This document shows, one piece after another, positions 11,846 through 24,600 of a DNA stretch of 64,000 bases; within the stretch, counting starts at the first letter, position 1, and the number at the start of each line of letters is the position of its first letter. The stretch comes from Tenodera sinensis (lineage: Eukaryota > Arthropoda > Insecta > Mantodea > Mantidae): positions 56,682,971-56,746,970 of the forward strand of contig CM060972.1 in NCBI GenBank assembly GCA_030765045.1. Direction: 5' to 3'. The notes beneath the pieces were generated by a model. The model worked only from the letters and a program-made list of their open reading frames with translations. It ran no database searches and was not told where the DNA came from. A program made the translations under genes and the position numbers.

Positions 11846-13365
11846 CCTTTATGCTAAAGTCATCCAGATTAAAGTGGTCTTCTGAGGACATGTTATGGCT
11901 TAGATTATGCCATGATTCACCCTCCGACTGAAAGAGTGGAGGGGAAATGGTCACTAATCACGTAAACGTCTACAGAGATAAGGTTGGGCATCGCTGATTT
12001 AGGAAATCTGAAAATAAGTATTTTGGAGTGTTGGAGGGCACATAGTTGGAATTTTGCATCAGGAAGAAGAGGATGGGGGAATTATGACGATGATGTCATT
12101 TGTTTTCTTTGGTTTATAACTCATTGCTAAAATCTGCTGATCATGGAGTACATTCACGACCAAAATGAAACTGGTGTTTGTCCTCTCGTATAGGACTGTT
12201 GTTTAACTTTGCATTTGGGGTGTAGGATCTACTAAAACCTTTCCCAAGGACTGAGTATAATGAAACTTGCGGCTTAACATGGCATTACTAGCGATGCAAA
12301 CTGTCGACCAAGTGATCGTCATATAATTGGGTAGGAAAACAAAAATGAACGCGCTGGCATAAAACTGGAGGTAAACAATGCGTACCAGCAAACACCGAAG
12401 TGTCAGGATGCGTTCTCTCGCATGTTTCACATGATTCCGCCCGGGGCGGGCAGCACACACAAAACCCGGAATATTCTCTGTTAATTACTTGTAAACAATT
12501 TCAGAATAACGCACACACAGTTGCCCGTAGCAGTGAAAACTCAATCCCCTACCTCGTCCAAATAGACAACCTGGAAACATGATTTGCTTCCAGCAAGATG
12601 GCGCGCCTCCTCTTTTACTTCATTAGCCTCACAGACACACATCCATTATTGATTATTAGAGTTATTAAACAAGTGAGCAACGTCATGCTGAATACGTGGG
12701 TGCACATTCTGTAAAGCGATGCATGTTGTGATATGAGCATTAGTAGAAAGGATGCCAGTCTACCAGGAATGACAAAAGAAAGGAGAAAGTTGCATACAAA
12801 ACATTAATGTAGAAAAACAAATTCTTATTTTTCAAACTCCACTTTCAGAGAAAGCAATGTGCGTAAAATCAAATTTTGAGTGATCGCCAGAAAAGTAACT
12901 ATGTTACATAATTATTAACAAAGGAGATTAAAAGCATTGACTGCGTTTATCGAATATAGGTTTATAATGCTCTGTGGAAATCATTTGGTGATACAAACAT
13001 GTGCATTTTAATTGTGCCCTTGGGGCTTCAGAAAAACAATAACGGCTCTATTACAGGATGAAAGTAAATACCTGCATAGCAATCACTTTAGGTATTAAGT
13101 ATGCGTTTAAACCATTACCTACTTACTTCCTGCATTTCGGTTTAGGATCTGTTTTCAGGTAGTTTGAAATAATTCGGCGGTATTTCTTTCCAGCTTTTAG
13201 TGTTCACTCAATAAATGCTTTACAGTGGTAGTAGTTTTATTTATTATACACTTAATATTACATAAATTGCATAAAACAGTCGCATGGATCTGAAGGCTGT
13301 AAAAGTATACTCACTACAAAAATACCTACTTTGATAATTGCTACACACAACGAAAAATACTCTGA
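11846..13365. other. No recognised gene
   Basis: AT-rich sequence; the short frames at 12203-12582 have no family signature. Confidence 0.4.
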
Positions 13366-14800
13366 ATCTCTCTCACTGCCTCCCGCCCTCTCTCTCCCTC
13401 TCTCTCACTGTCTCCCACCCTCTCACTGTCTCCCGCCTTCTCTCTCACTGTCTCCCGCCTTCTCTCTCACTGTCTCCCGCCTTCTCTCTCACTGCCTCCC
13501 GCCTTCTCTCTCGCTGTCTCCCGCCCTCTCTCACTGTCTCCCGCCTTCTCTCTCACTGTCTCCCGCCCTCTCTCTGTCTTCCGCCCTCTCTCACAGTCTC
13601 CCGCCCTCTCACTGTCTCCCGCCTTCTCTCTCAGTGTCTCCCGCCTTCTCTCTCGCTGTCTTCCACCCTCTCTCACTGTCTCCCGCCTTCTCTCTCACTG
13701 TCTCCCGCCTTCTCTCTCAGTCTCCCGCCTTCTCTCTCACTGTCTCCCACCTTCTCTCTCACTGTCTCCCGCCTTCTCTCTCACTGTCTTCCGCCTTCTC
13801 TCTCACTGTCTCCCGCCTTCTCTCTCACTGTCTTCCACCCTCTCTCACTGTCTCCCGCCTTCTCTCTCACTGTCTCCCGCCTTCTCTCTCGCTGTCTTCC
13901 ACCCTCTCTCACTGTCTCCCGCCTTCTCTCTCACTGTCTCCCGCCCTCTCTCACTGCCTCCCGCCTTCTCTCTCGCTGTCTCCCGCCCTCTCTCACTGTC
14001 TCCCGCCTTCTCTCTCACTGTCTTCCACCCTCTCTCACTGTCTCCCGCCTTCTCTCTCACTGTCTCCCGCCCTCTCTCTGTCTTCCGCCCTCTCTCACAG
14101 TCTCCCGCCCTCTCACTGTCTCCCGCCTTCTCTCTCAGTGTCTCCCGCCTTCTCTCTCGCTGTCTTCCACCCTCTCTCACTGTCTCCCGCCTTCTCTCTC
14201 ACTGTCTCCCGCCTTCTCTCTCAGTCTCCCGCCTTCTCTCTCACTGTCTCCCACCTTCTCTCTCACTGTCTCCCGCCTTCTCTCTCACTGTCTTCCGCCT
14301 TCTCTCTCACTGTCTCCCGCCTTCTCTCTCACTGTCTTCCACCCTCTCTCACTGTCTCCCGCCTTCTCTCTCACTGTCTCCCGCCTTCTCTCTCGCTGTC
14401 TTCCACCCTCTCTCACTGTCTCCCGCCTTCTCTCTCACTGTCTCCCGCCCTCTCTCACTGTCTCCCGCCTTCTCTCTCACTGTCTCCCGCCTTCTCTCTC
14501 ACTGTCTTCCGCCTTCACTCTCACTGTCTCCCGCCCTCTCTCACTGTCTCCCGCCTTCTCTCTCACTGTCTCCCGCCTTCTCTCTCACTGTCTCCCGCCT
14601 TCTCTCTCACTGTCTCCCGCCCTCTCTCACTGTCTCCCGCCTTCTCTCTCACTGTCTTCCACCCTCTCTCACTGTCTCCCGCCTTCTCTCTCACTGTCTT
14701 CCACCCTCTCTTACTGTCTCCCGCCTTCTCTCTCACTGTCTTCCACCCTCTCTCACTGTCTCCCGCCTTCTCTCTCACTGTCTTCCACCCTCTCTCTCTT
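13366..14800. repeat. CT-rich minisatellite with higher-order repeat
   Basis: About 1.43 kb of a 21-base unit (core TCTCTCACTGTCTCCCGCCTT) with variants of 17-21 bases. The variants are GCTG for ACTG, TTCCACCC for TCCCGCC, and short units with CAGTC. A block of about 430 bases (13527-13955) is repeated almost exactly 504 bases later (14031-14459; 504 = 24 x 21). Because unit length is a multiple of three, long open frames (504 and 564 codons on +, others on -) occur in several frames. They encode only Ser/Leu/Pro low-complexity sequence and are not evidence of a gene. Confidence 0.9.
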
Positions 14801-15764
14801 CTACACTCATATGCACTCACACATATGTACACATACCTTCGGTAATAATTTTGTCCAACTTTTTACCGTCTGCACGCATGCTGCCAAAATATGGCACTGT
14901 CTTCTGGTTCGCCGCATCTCACGAGTTTTCTACCTTCCCAACATAAGCCATGCTATTCCCGACCTCTGTTCCAGTTCCTGGGCTCCAAAATTTGTTTCTT
15001 TACCCCACACAATTTTGTATTTAATTCTTTAGTTCTAATGATGTTCTATTGTGTTTGCAAAGAAATGCATTAAATTAGCTCATTTTGTTACTTCCAACTT
15101 AGTTAACGCTTTGATATTTATAAATCGAAGTCATCTCCAAAATAACTGTTTAACAATGACGTAATTGCTATATTCGTTTTAATTTATTAACGTTTTTTGT
15201 CATTCTAAATTAACTTTCATTATAAAGCCTCCAGTTGAGTTATTTATATTTGTTTATGGAAAGTTTTAACTTACGGAGGTTAAAGCAAATAATTTGAGCG
15301 AATAGAATGCCTCATAAAGCAATGGCCTGAAATTAATGGAGCAATTTATTGGCAACTAGAGGTAAGGTAATCGATCTTTGCTTTCTCTGCCACGTATCTT
15401 GTAGGTGAAGGATGTATCAAATTCAACTATTGAATTCATTTTTCTCAGTGTATTTTTTTCAACGCATGCAAATGTTCAGAATGTTTTTCTCACTTATCTG
15501 TTGATAGTATTTATCCAACATTTCGTTATGTTTTGTCGAGCAAGTGATTTCCGAGATATGCCTTGTTATTGGTTTGGCCTCAGTAAGTTTAGTTTGCATT
15601 GGGCTTTATTGAATTGATATTTCACCGAAAATATACGTTTTAAACCCAAATAAATTTTAACTACTATCTTCCAAATGTGTGACATGACGATTTAAATTGT
15701 ACGCTTTTTTATCGCGCATGTAGATATAAGTGAACAATGTAATTCTAAAACGTTTGTGACGTGA
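14801..15764. other. No recognised gene
   Basis: A short (CA)-containing stretch follows the minisatellite, then AT-rich DNA. Confidence 0.4.
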
Positions 15765-16165
15765 TCACATTTCGGAGGTTCCGGGTTCAAATCCCATGGG
15801 TCGGCCAATCTGACTGGGTTTTTTCGTGGTTTCCCTCAGTCAGCAGGGTAAATATCTGATTGAATAGTTAATACCACAACCCGAAGTTCCACTTTCAGCC
15901 TAAAACAATAGTAAACATGAAAAACAGATGATATTAGCGAATGCTGGGCCATCTGTCCACAGATAATGAAAACAGGTAGACTGAATGACACCTTAATGCC
16001 ATCTGTCCGTCACAGTGGCGGATGTACAGTTGCCCTGCACTGATTTCTGACGAAGCAGGATGGTATGGTACAGGAGTGAGTCCTTGAAGACTAACTGTCC
16101 ACCACACACCGATCTACGAGGTATCTCCTAACAGCTCCGACGTGATATGACCACGTAGTTAAAGC
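15765..16165 (+). repeat. tRNA-derived SINE ('SINE-4')
   Basis: A B-box-like GGTTCCGGGTTCAAATCCC at 15777-15795 is followed by a body with GTTTTTTCGTGGTTTCCCTCAGTCAG and two copies of GCCATCTGTCC. The A box is not legible, so the head is decayed. It ends near the A-rich run at 16165-16195. Confidence 0.55.
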
Positions 16166-17020
16166 TATGTAAAATAAATAGAAAAAAAGAAAAGAACCAA
16201 CATTTTTACTAGCGCAAATATCCAAAAATCAATAGTTTCACGAATTTTCGTTCATGTTCACAGATCTGTCATGTTCTAATTAACGCAGCTCGTTTTCAAT
16301 GTAACAGGTAACAAAAAACCATGTCACTGTACGTAAACTTGCTGAGTTTACCTAAAAATGCTGAAATTTAAGAGAAAGGAATCTGCGGCTTTTGCATTTT
16401 TACACGACAAGCAAATGAGGAAGCTCGTTCGATTGGGCAAGCATAGCACCGTACACCTTGCAGTGAACTACAATACAAAGAAACGTTTAAAAATACTGAT
16501 TTCAATACTTCCTGAAACAAAGAAAATTAAATATAATAATGAATAGAACGTCTTTAACATAGGCTAAGGACAATTAATGATTTGTTTAAAATGAGTCTCT
16601 CAATTGCTCCATTCAAATAATTAATATTTTCGCAGCCATCAAACCTTGACAAGGCAAAATGTATACAGTCTATAAATAGAGCCAGACTTATATCAAGCAT
16701 GCATTAGAGACAAAGCCTCTGGTATATACATAATGTTGTAGAGGTTAACAAGTTCCTCCGCACCGTGCCTCTCAAGTTAACGTTGGTATCCTCTTTATCT
16801 GCATTACCTTTCATGAATTACGTACGTGAATTTATCATATGCTTTATTTCGTGGAAGGTTATAAATAACCATAGGCTAACGGCAGCCAGTGCTGCCACTG
16901 GTATTCCCGCCTCTAGGGGAATTTTGGTTACACGAGACTGCGGAGCGACTTTTTGATAACCCTGTATAAGCATAATTCGATTTAACTGCAGGAAGGGAGT
17001 ATGTGTTTGTGATAATGTTA
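16166..17020. other. No recognised gene
   Basis: AT-rich; the short frame at 16358-16546 has no recognised motif. Confidence 0.4.
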
Positions 17021-17859
17021 TTACTTTCTCTATTACGTTTAGTAAGCAGGGGAAGCATTGTATTCCACCGAAAATTTTGATAGCGAGATTTCACCGGAAA
17101 TATATGTTTTGAGGACACCTGAATTAAAAAAAAAAAAACATTTTTAGAAAAATGTGTGTGTCAGTGAACAGCATAACTCAAAAATGAAAATTTGGTTAAA
17201 AACCAAAACTGGTATTTAAGTTTAATGCCTTTCAAGCATTCCATACGAAAATTTTGAAGAAAATTCCGCCACCCTATACTACCCTTTACATGGAAAACTT
17301 TTAGAAAATTTTTTTCTCAAAAATGGCTAACAATTTTGATTAAAATGCCACATGTTTAAGACATGCTTATGGTAAATGAAATGTAGGTATATGTTGAATT
17401 TTCTGGCTATGGCCGCTGTAGTCCTATATACTCCTGATGTTTGTATAACTGGTAAACCGTAAGAAATAAGAGCAAATCTTACTGTTACAAAAATGTAGAT
17501 CTCTTTAAAACACACAAGTTACCTTCGTTTGCATTTTTTGTGGATTGAACTATTTCGGAGATATTCCTTGTTATTTGTGTAAGGTTTGCAGTATTTAAAA
17601 CTTTTCTCAAATGAAGGTCGTTATTCAATTTTTTATGTCTTGGTCGTGCAAAGAAAACGGAATTTGAAAGCTTTAAAAGAGTTGACTATCGCTCAAAGCC
17701 ACTGTATTCCCATATTCCACTTGCACTTACAAGAAATTCAGCAGTAAAATAATTTGTGCACATGTTTATCTTATCTAACATGAAGATATAGGAATAAGAG
17801 TTTGTAAGAATGGTTAGTATAAGAGCAGAGAAAGTAATATGAGTGCACCACATCAGATA
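17021..17859 (+). mobile_element. Rep-A full-length copy
   Basis: Starts TTACTTTCTCTATTACG and ends AGAGCAGAGAAAGTAATATGAGTGCACCACATCAGAT. It carries the TCACCGG block, an A-run at 17128-17140, GTTAAAAACCAAAACTGG and the AAAGCCACTGTATTCCCATATT block in family order. Confidence 0.75.
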
Positions 17860-18229
17860 TTTATTCTTCTTGTAACATTGAGTTCTCGGAAGAAGAATGA
17901 AAACATTAAATGAATGTCAAATTATATGTAGCATTTAATGATGCTTAATATCGTAACGATCAGAAAATGTAAATAAAAACCTCACAATCAGCCATGCAAT
18001 TGGATCCAACCTGAATCCAAAGCTGGACCCCGTAGTTAGAGGCAAGAACATAACTCCTACATTGGTATAGTTGTTTGTTTTGTAACGTAATTGTTAGCCC
18101 ACAAAATATAGAAGTGTAAAAGAGATATGAGCCGAAAGTTGCTCACATGCCAGGGATGTAATTATGGTATTTTATACCATAAGTGGTTCTAGGGAACTTA
18201 TTTCTGGACATTGCTTATAGTGAACATCT
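17860..18229. other. No recognised gene
   Basis: Unique AT-rich sequence. Confidence 0.4.
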
Positions 18230-18465
18230 GAGTAATTAAGGAGGAAGGGGAGAGGCAATCAGATCTCTCTAAATCAAGCCTGTGGAACCGTACTCCCAAC
18301 GTGTCAAGCCTACTTCTGTTCCCTTCGTGACTATCGAAGCGGAAAACCCGTAGGGAAAACCAGTTCCACGTAATACGCATGCATGTGTGCTAGTAGCTAA
18401 CCTAGGTAATAAGGAGAGGGATTGCTGTGTTCACACCTTCTAAGTACTCTTCCCCAGGCCTGTTT
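18230..18465. repeat. Rep-D copy
   Basis: Shares GTGTCAAGCC, TTCGTGACTATCGAAGCGGAAAA, TTCACACCTTCTAAGTACT and TTCCCCAGGCCTG with 9402-9562, in the same orientation. It ends about 60 bases before the first NOL4 exon. Confidence 0.5.
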
Positions 18466-18522
18466 TAAAGCTTCCTATACTCGTATATGTTATTCTTATA
18501 GAAATTTTGTTTCATATTGCAG

Positions 18523-18662
18523 GTCGGAATGGTGATCTTAGGATAGGAGGTGGAGTAGAAGAACGAGAGATGTCCGGAGATGACGTTTCAGGGATATGGT
18601 CAGGGTACCACAACGCCCTAGGCCTCAAGAAGTCCACACCACCTGGCACAAGGGAGCAGTCG
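18523..18662 (+). CDS. NOL4: NOL4 coding exon 1 of those visible
   Basis: Acceptor TTCATATTGCAG precedes it; donor is TCG|GTAAGA. It starts with two bases that complete a codon from an upstream exon and ends on a whole codon (46 full codons). It encodes a Gly/Glu/Asp-rich segment (GGGVEEREMSGDD..YHNALGLKK). This part is not strongly conserved with the vertebrate proteins I know, so its assignment rests on frame continuity with the next exon and on good splice sites. Confidence 0.75.
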
Positions 18663-21600
18663 GTAAGACAAAAACATTTCACAGAGTCAGTTACAATTAA
18701 AATCGCATATTTTGTACTAAACATCCCTTCCAAATAGAGATAATAAAACTGAATGGTCTGGATAAATATTCTCCTTAGCTAGTCACAATGGAAGCTATGT
18801 TTGTTATTTCAATGTATTTTAAATTATATTTTTCTATTGAAAAGCCTGCTAGTTATTTTCGCAAATGGGCTCCACACTGATGACATTGTTGCCAGTGGCG
18901 TGTGATGACAATCTATGGCATGGAAGCAGTAGACATTCTTGCCTTTGTGTTGCTAAATGGAGAGAAAACTCAATTCAAAATTTACACACAATACAGCACT
19001 CTTCCATAAGTCATATTTCACTGCTATCATACTCACACAAGCAGTTTGCAGTTTCAAAATTGCTTCCAGTAGATATTATTTCTAATTACCAAAACGTGTG
19101 CAATTCTGTCTTTTAGTAATGAAACTTGTCAAACAAGCGTTCCATTAAAAAAATCTATAACATTGCGTAACACTAAACTGCTGTTGTTATTTATAAAGAA
19201 AACATAAATTGGCTTGATTTTCTTTCTTATCCTGTAACCTGGATTATCCAAAGAGAGGTAATAAGCAAGAAATATCTTGCTTCCGCAAAACGGGATCATA
19301 TCGACCATCAGCGAACACTCTATGCCATCTGTTGGGGCTCCAGAAAGCTACTTGCAAAAGTGTCTCCTTTGTTTCAGTTTGCACGTGTTGTTTCAAAATT
19401 GAATCGCTAAACTTTTCATAAGGTTGACTTTTCTAAGAATATAGTGATTATTACTAACAGTTGAAGCAAAGCAATGCTTCCTTTGTTTCCATAGGCTGTT
19501 GCATAAACCAGTTTTCATGTTTCATCAGACAGTTTTGGGAGCGATTTGCACTTGTGTGGAATGAGGAATCGGTTTATCATTGGTGTTGTGTTGTTACTTT
19601 CAGAGTCCGTTGCTGCTGGCACAGGAGACGGGGTCGGTTCACGACGAGACATCGTCCAGCGGAAACAAAGAGGACGAAGACGATGATGAGGACGATGGGG
19701 AGGATAAGATCGATCCACAGCAATACGACCCAGAGCGTCTCAAGGCCTTCAACGTAAGTATTTTGGGCATACACACTCTGGAACTGTAAAAGGAGCAGAT
19801 CTAGGTTTCTTCTTGCCATACTTATAACAAGGATGGCTTCTCTCTACCAGGCCACACTCTCCTATACTCAAGCAAAGGTTCCTCAACCTAGGAGCATAAT
19901 AAAATTGATTTTTTTCGCCTCTTATTTACAGTTTACAGCATGTAAACACCGACTGTAATGCTCCATCTTCCCAATATCCAGTACATTTCAAAATATGCTT
20001 GTTAAGGATACCCATCTGTGAAATTTTGAAAATCTACAGTTTTCATTGGATTGATTTGAAATTTTAACACAACAATCACTGTATAGTGAGGAGTAACTAT
20101 GCTAAATTTCATACATTTAGGCAGATTAGTTGCAAACATATTAATATTTTATTATATTTTTTTTTAATATTTGTATAAATGGTTCCCCATGATGCAATTT
20201 TGATTTGAAAAACTTGATAATTTTCAGTTCTGTCCTGTAATAGAATGTTAGAAAATTGATGAGATAATTTTTTAATCTTGTTATTAGTTTGGATAAAAAG
20301 AAATTTTGAAGTTTGAATTCATTATTTTTTTCATTTAAATTTTGAAATGTAAATTTTAATATTTAATTATTCAGCGGTTACTCACTTTATGAGAAAATTA
20401 TCTCATCATTTCTTTTTAATGTTATTTCTAAGCAGGTACACCAAATTTCATGCATAAGTACTGAAAATTGCATCGTGTGGAGCATTTTAAAAAGCAAACG
20501 GTGCTAAAAATAAAAACGTAGAAAAACTAAGTTTGAACTCATAGCAAGAATGATGGAACTGTATGGATTTAAATGGACACGACCACTTACAGGCAATCAG
20601 TTAGACGGCCATGTGACATAGATAAAAAGGCCGTAAGGCTGTAAAAAGCATAGAAAAATAAAGCAGACGATTTATACTATTTGATAAAACAAAAATCCAT
20701 TTTTGGCAATTTTGGAAATTTTTAGCCTTTTTTTCACAGATGAGTATCCTTAATATGCAATTCTCTTTAGCTGTAGCATTCCTGTATTCACTATTGCTCA
20801 GTTTGTATTTTTGTGTTGCAGATGTTTGTTCGCCTGTTTGTGGACGAAAACTTGGACCGCATTGTGCCAATATCTAAGCAGCCCAAGGAAAAGATCCAGG
20901 CCATCATAGACTCCTGCACACGACAGTTCCCAGAGTTTGCTGAAAGAGCTCGCAAACGAATCAGAACATACCTCAAGTCTTGCCGGCGGAACAAGAGATC
21001 CAGGGAAACCAATGGAGGCTGGGATGCTGTAAGGACTGTGAGGATCAAAAGCTTCCTTCCTGACAGGCAGACATATTCCCTCTGCACCCAGCCATAATCC
21101 CACATTAACTGCATGTTAAACTGCTTGCAAAACCTTCCTTTCCTTGCAACTGCAGAATTATTATATATAAAGCTAAGCTTTTCTTCTATACTGTACAATA
21201 AAACACTATCAAGCTCTCAATTATTCTGTTACTGTCCATTAATGTCTGTCTTAATTAGGATTGCATGTTCAACAGTACATATTTGTGCATGAATCAGAGT
21301 GATATACACACAATGAACAGAACAAGGGTTGCCATAATTCTCTTCCATAAAACTGAGATGAAATTACACAGAAGCAGAATGCATGAACTATGGCAAAAAC
21401 AGATATTAGTTGACCTTAAGTGGCATAGGAATTTCCTGGGTGTTGCCGGTTTGAGTATTACTCATTCAAGAAGATGAATTCTTTTAATAATTCTATTAAC
21501 AAACAAACAAAAATAATAACAACAACAAAATACAGCCTTTCAAAAACAATTAGTGTATAGAATTATATGGACAATAATATGATGATAATTATCCATTAAA

Positions 21601-24600
21601 GTGTCTTTCTCAACCTCCGTGCTCTTTAGTTTTTCACTTGTGTAATTTAATCGGTGGTAACAGAGCGTGGTATGTTATTCCTTTAAATATGTCAATTCGT
21701 GTACCCAGGCCCGAATTTAGGACCTCTGATGCCCCCCCCCCCCCTCAACTTGCAATGCATATATTACTTAAATTTTCACAACATGGAGAATGGTTTCACT
21801 AGTTTGGATACTTAAGTATGAGTGGCAAACATCATAAGCGAGGTTACTAAAATTTAAGTAGAAACATCTTAATAGAAAGAACTTACACCAAAGAGTCATC
21901 AGCCCCTATTAGATGTCAAAACATATACTGTGTAAATAACAAGAGGCTTCCTCCTTGCCCTGTCATTTGCAAACAAGTTTATGAGTTCGTTATAGTCCAT
22001 TTTCACTGTTAAGTCAGATTCAATTGCAAGAACACCAAGATAACTAAGACGATCCTTCACTTGTGATGTTCTTAAATAATTATTTATGCGTCTTAGAGCA
22101 GAAAATGATTTCTCAGTTGAGCAGTTGGAAGAAGCAGGAGTGCTCAAGTATATTTGTAGAGCTATGTTTAAGTTTAAATAAACACTCTCTAGACAGTTAC
22201 CTTACAGCTGTGTAGGAGAGTGCATCACATTTTCATTCTTTTCTATGTAGCTTTTGAAGTGTAAGCATTCAAGTACAAATGCCGAATCTTCAAGATCCGA
22301 ACTGTAGACTTTCTGAAGTCTGGATGATGCTTCCGAATTTCAAGTGGACTAAGCATCTTCAGATTTGTCAAAAACATAAATGGTTCACTGAATTCCTTGT
22401 AGGAAGAAACTCTGTTGTTCAGTTCTTCAATCAATTTATCCAGAATCAAAAGGAACTTGATGTTTTATGTCTATGCTTTTTTTTTTCTTTGGTGCAGCTT
22501 TCTAGTAATTTTGCTGCCCCCTAAAATGTGCCGCCCTGGGCAGTTGCCCGGTTTGTCCTTACGTAAATACGGCCCTGCGTGTACCTCTGGATTATGGGCC
22601 TAGCATGCTGCCATATAGTTCTGTCTCCCCTTAAACCTCCAGCATATCTTTTCTCATCAGAGGCCTAAGTAGTCTATTTTCAATTCGGAAGTTTCTGGGT
22701 ACTAAGCCTACAAGAATCTTTGTAAAAAGCTAACACAGACTTTAAAAAATGCTATTTTTGACTTCAAGGTAACCCATTGCACAAGCTTGCATCAGTTATT
22801 TAATAAAATTTTTAAAGTACAGAAATATTTCCTTATATGTATGAAATATGGCAACCCTACACTAAACTAACATATAAAATACAATAATTGTATAAAATAA
22901 GAAATTATTAAAGTAAACCTTATTGAAGCTGTTATGCATTTTTCTTTTAAGTGATTAGAAATTAAAATTATACTTTGATTCTGAGGTGTGGTACAAAATT
23001 AACTTGCAACTTTATAAAAGCTTCCTTCAAATATGGTCATGATATTGAATTTTTCAACTATGATGAAACTTTCCAACTTTTTCAAAGGTTTCTTCAAACA
23101 AGACAGTTAACTTTAAAAACAGTATACAACAGACTTATTTAAATGTCTGTTCCAATGATATAGATAGCAATCAAGCACTCGACTGGCAGTCCTAGTTTTG
23201 AAATTCCATGGGGTATTTACCAAGATAATGTTTTATTTTTTTTCAAAAATTGCTCTCACCCAGCCAATTTCAAATGAAGTGGCTGAAAAATACTTATTCC
23301 TATTCTGGAAAAAACAGAGCTGTGTTTGTCACTGTCTCAAAATTCAAATTAAATAAAGCATTCAAAGATCGACAAAATGCATTCATTTCTACAAGATATA
23401 AAAAACTATCTAACCCCATGGCGCAGCAGTCCTTTCTGGGCTAAGACCTACCACCCAACCTCTGCATCCTCCACCTCTGCCCACTACAGGTCTCATGGAG
23501 GGTGGGACGTGGTCACTGTCCTGTTCCCTCTCGGTCTTTGTAACCATGGACTACAACTTCTCATTCAAGTAGCTCCTCAATTAGCCCCACTGGCGAGGCT
23601 GAGTGCTTACCAAACCAAGTCTCGTAGTGGGAGAAAATCCCCACACTGGTAGTGAAGTTCGAATCTGGATATCTTCTCTGTAGGCAGCAGTACTACTACC
23701 ATGCTAAGGAAATGACGGTACTGCAGGTTATAGCAGGTTGGTTATCTTCTTTTCAGAAGTGCAAATTGTATTAGAAATGTGTTGTTTCTAATGCTCCAAA
23801 TATATGATATATGATCTTCCACATAACCTCATTCCATCAAGCAATGACAAGACCCATTTCTGAGATGCAGGCATCCATTACCTCTAATTGTGGGGTGGAA
23901 TGAGGGGACCTATAGCAGTATCTCCATACCAGATTGGGTTTTGGGGATGCTTCACAAGTTTGAGCTGACTTAAAATTGCCACTCCAGTGATGGGAATAGA
24001 ACTACAGATTCCAACACGAAAGCTGCAAAGAAGCACTGAACCTACCCCAGCGAGAGGTGTAACTTAGTTGTAAATTATGTAAAAGAAAAATGCATTGGTT
24101 TCATTGTTTCAGTACATAGCATAAGCAGAACTGTTATATTATGTAACAAATTCATGTGTGGAATAAGTTTAATCATTGACCCAAGTTTCAGTTTGTTTCA
24201 ATAACAGTAGTACGTAAATGCAAAAATGAAAAGAAAGAAAAGAAAATTTTTTAAAGCTTTGTCAATATTTTTAATTACCTGTATTACTTGCCAATAAACA
24301 GTTTTCTGGTAAAACTATGCTAAAATTTGGTAAAATATTCTTTATTAAGAACAATGCATATGAGTCATGTACACATAAACATAATTGTGGTTGTTTCTTT
24401 GGCAGACGCGGCCTACTCCTGCTCATCTTACTTCAGTACAAGCAGAACAAATTCTAGCACAGGCCTGTGAAAATGAGAGCCATAATGCCAAGCGAATGCG
24501 GCTGGGACTTGAACCAGTTAGCCAACCACTGCCTCTTCTACCTTCAACAACAGTAAGTTGCCTCTGAGTTCTAAATACTGCTTCATCATACTGCAGTTAT

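Noticed and set aside
13331..15032. Open frames of 504 and 564 codons across the CT-rich array
   Set aside because: Both encode only Ser/Leu/Pro repeats dictated by the 21-base unit. Frames are open in several registers and on both strands, with no gene context.
20822..20824. ATG at the start of NOL4 exon 3 as the gene's true start
   Set aside because: Upstream exons 1 and 2 join in frame with good splice sites and exon 2 carries the family-conserved ERLKAFN; an internal start remains only a possibility.
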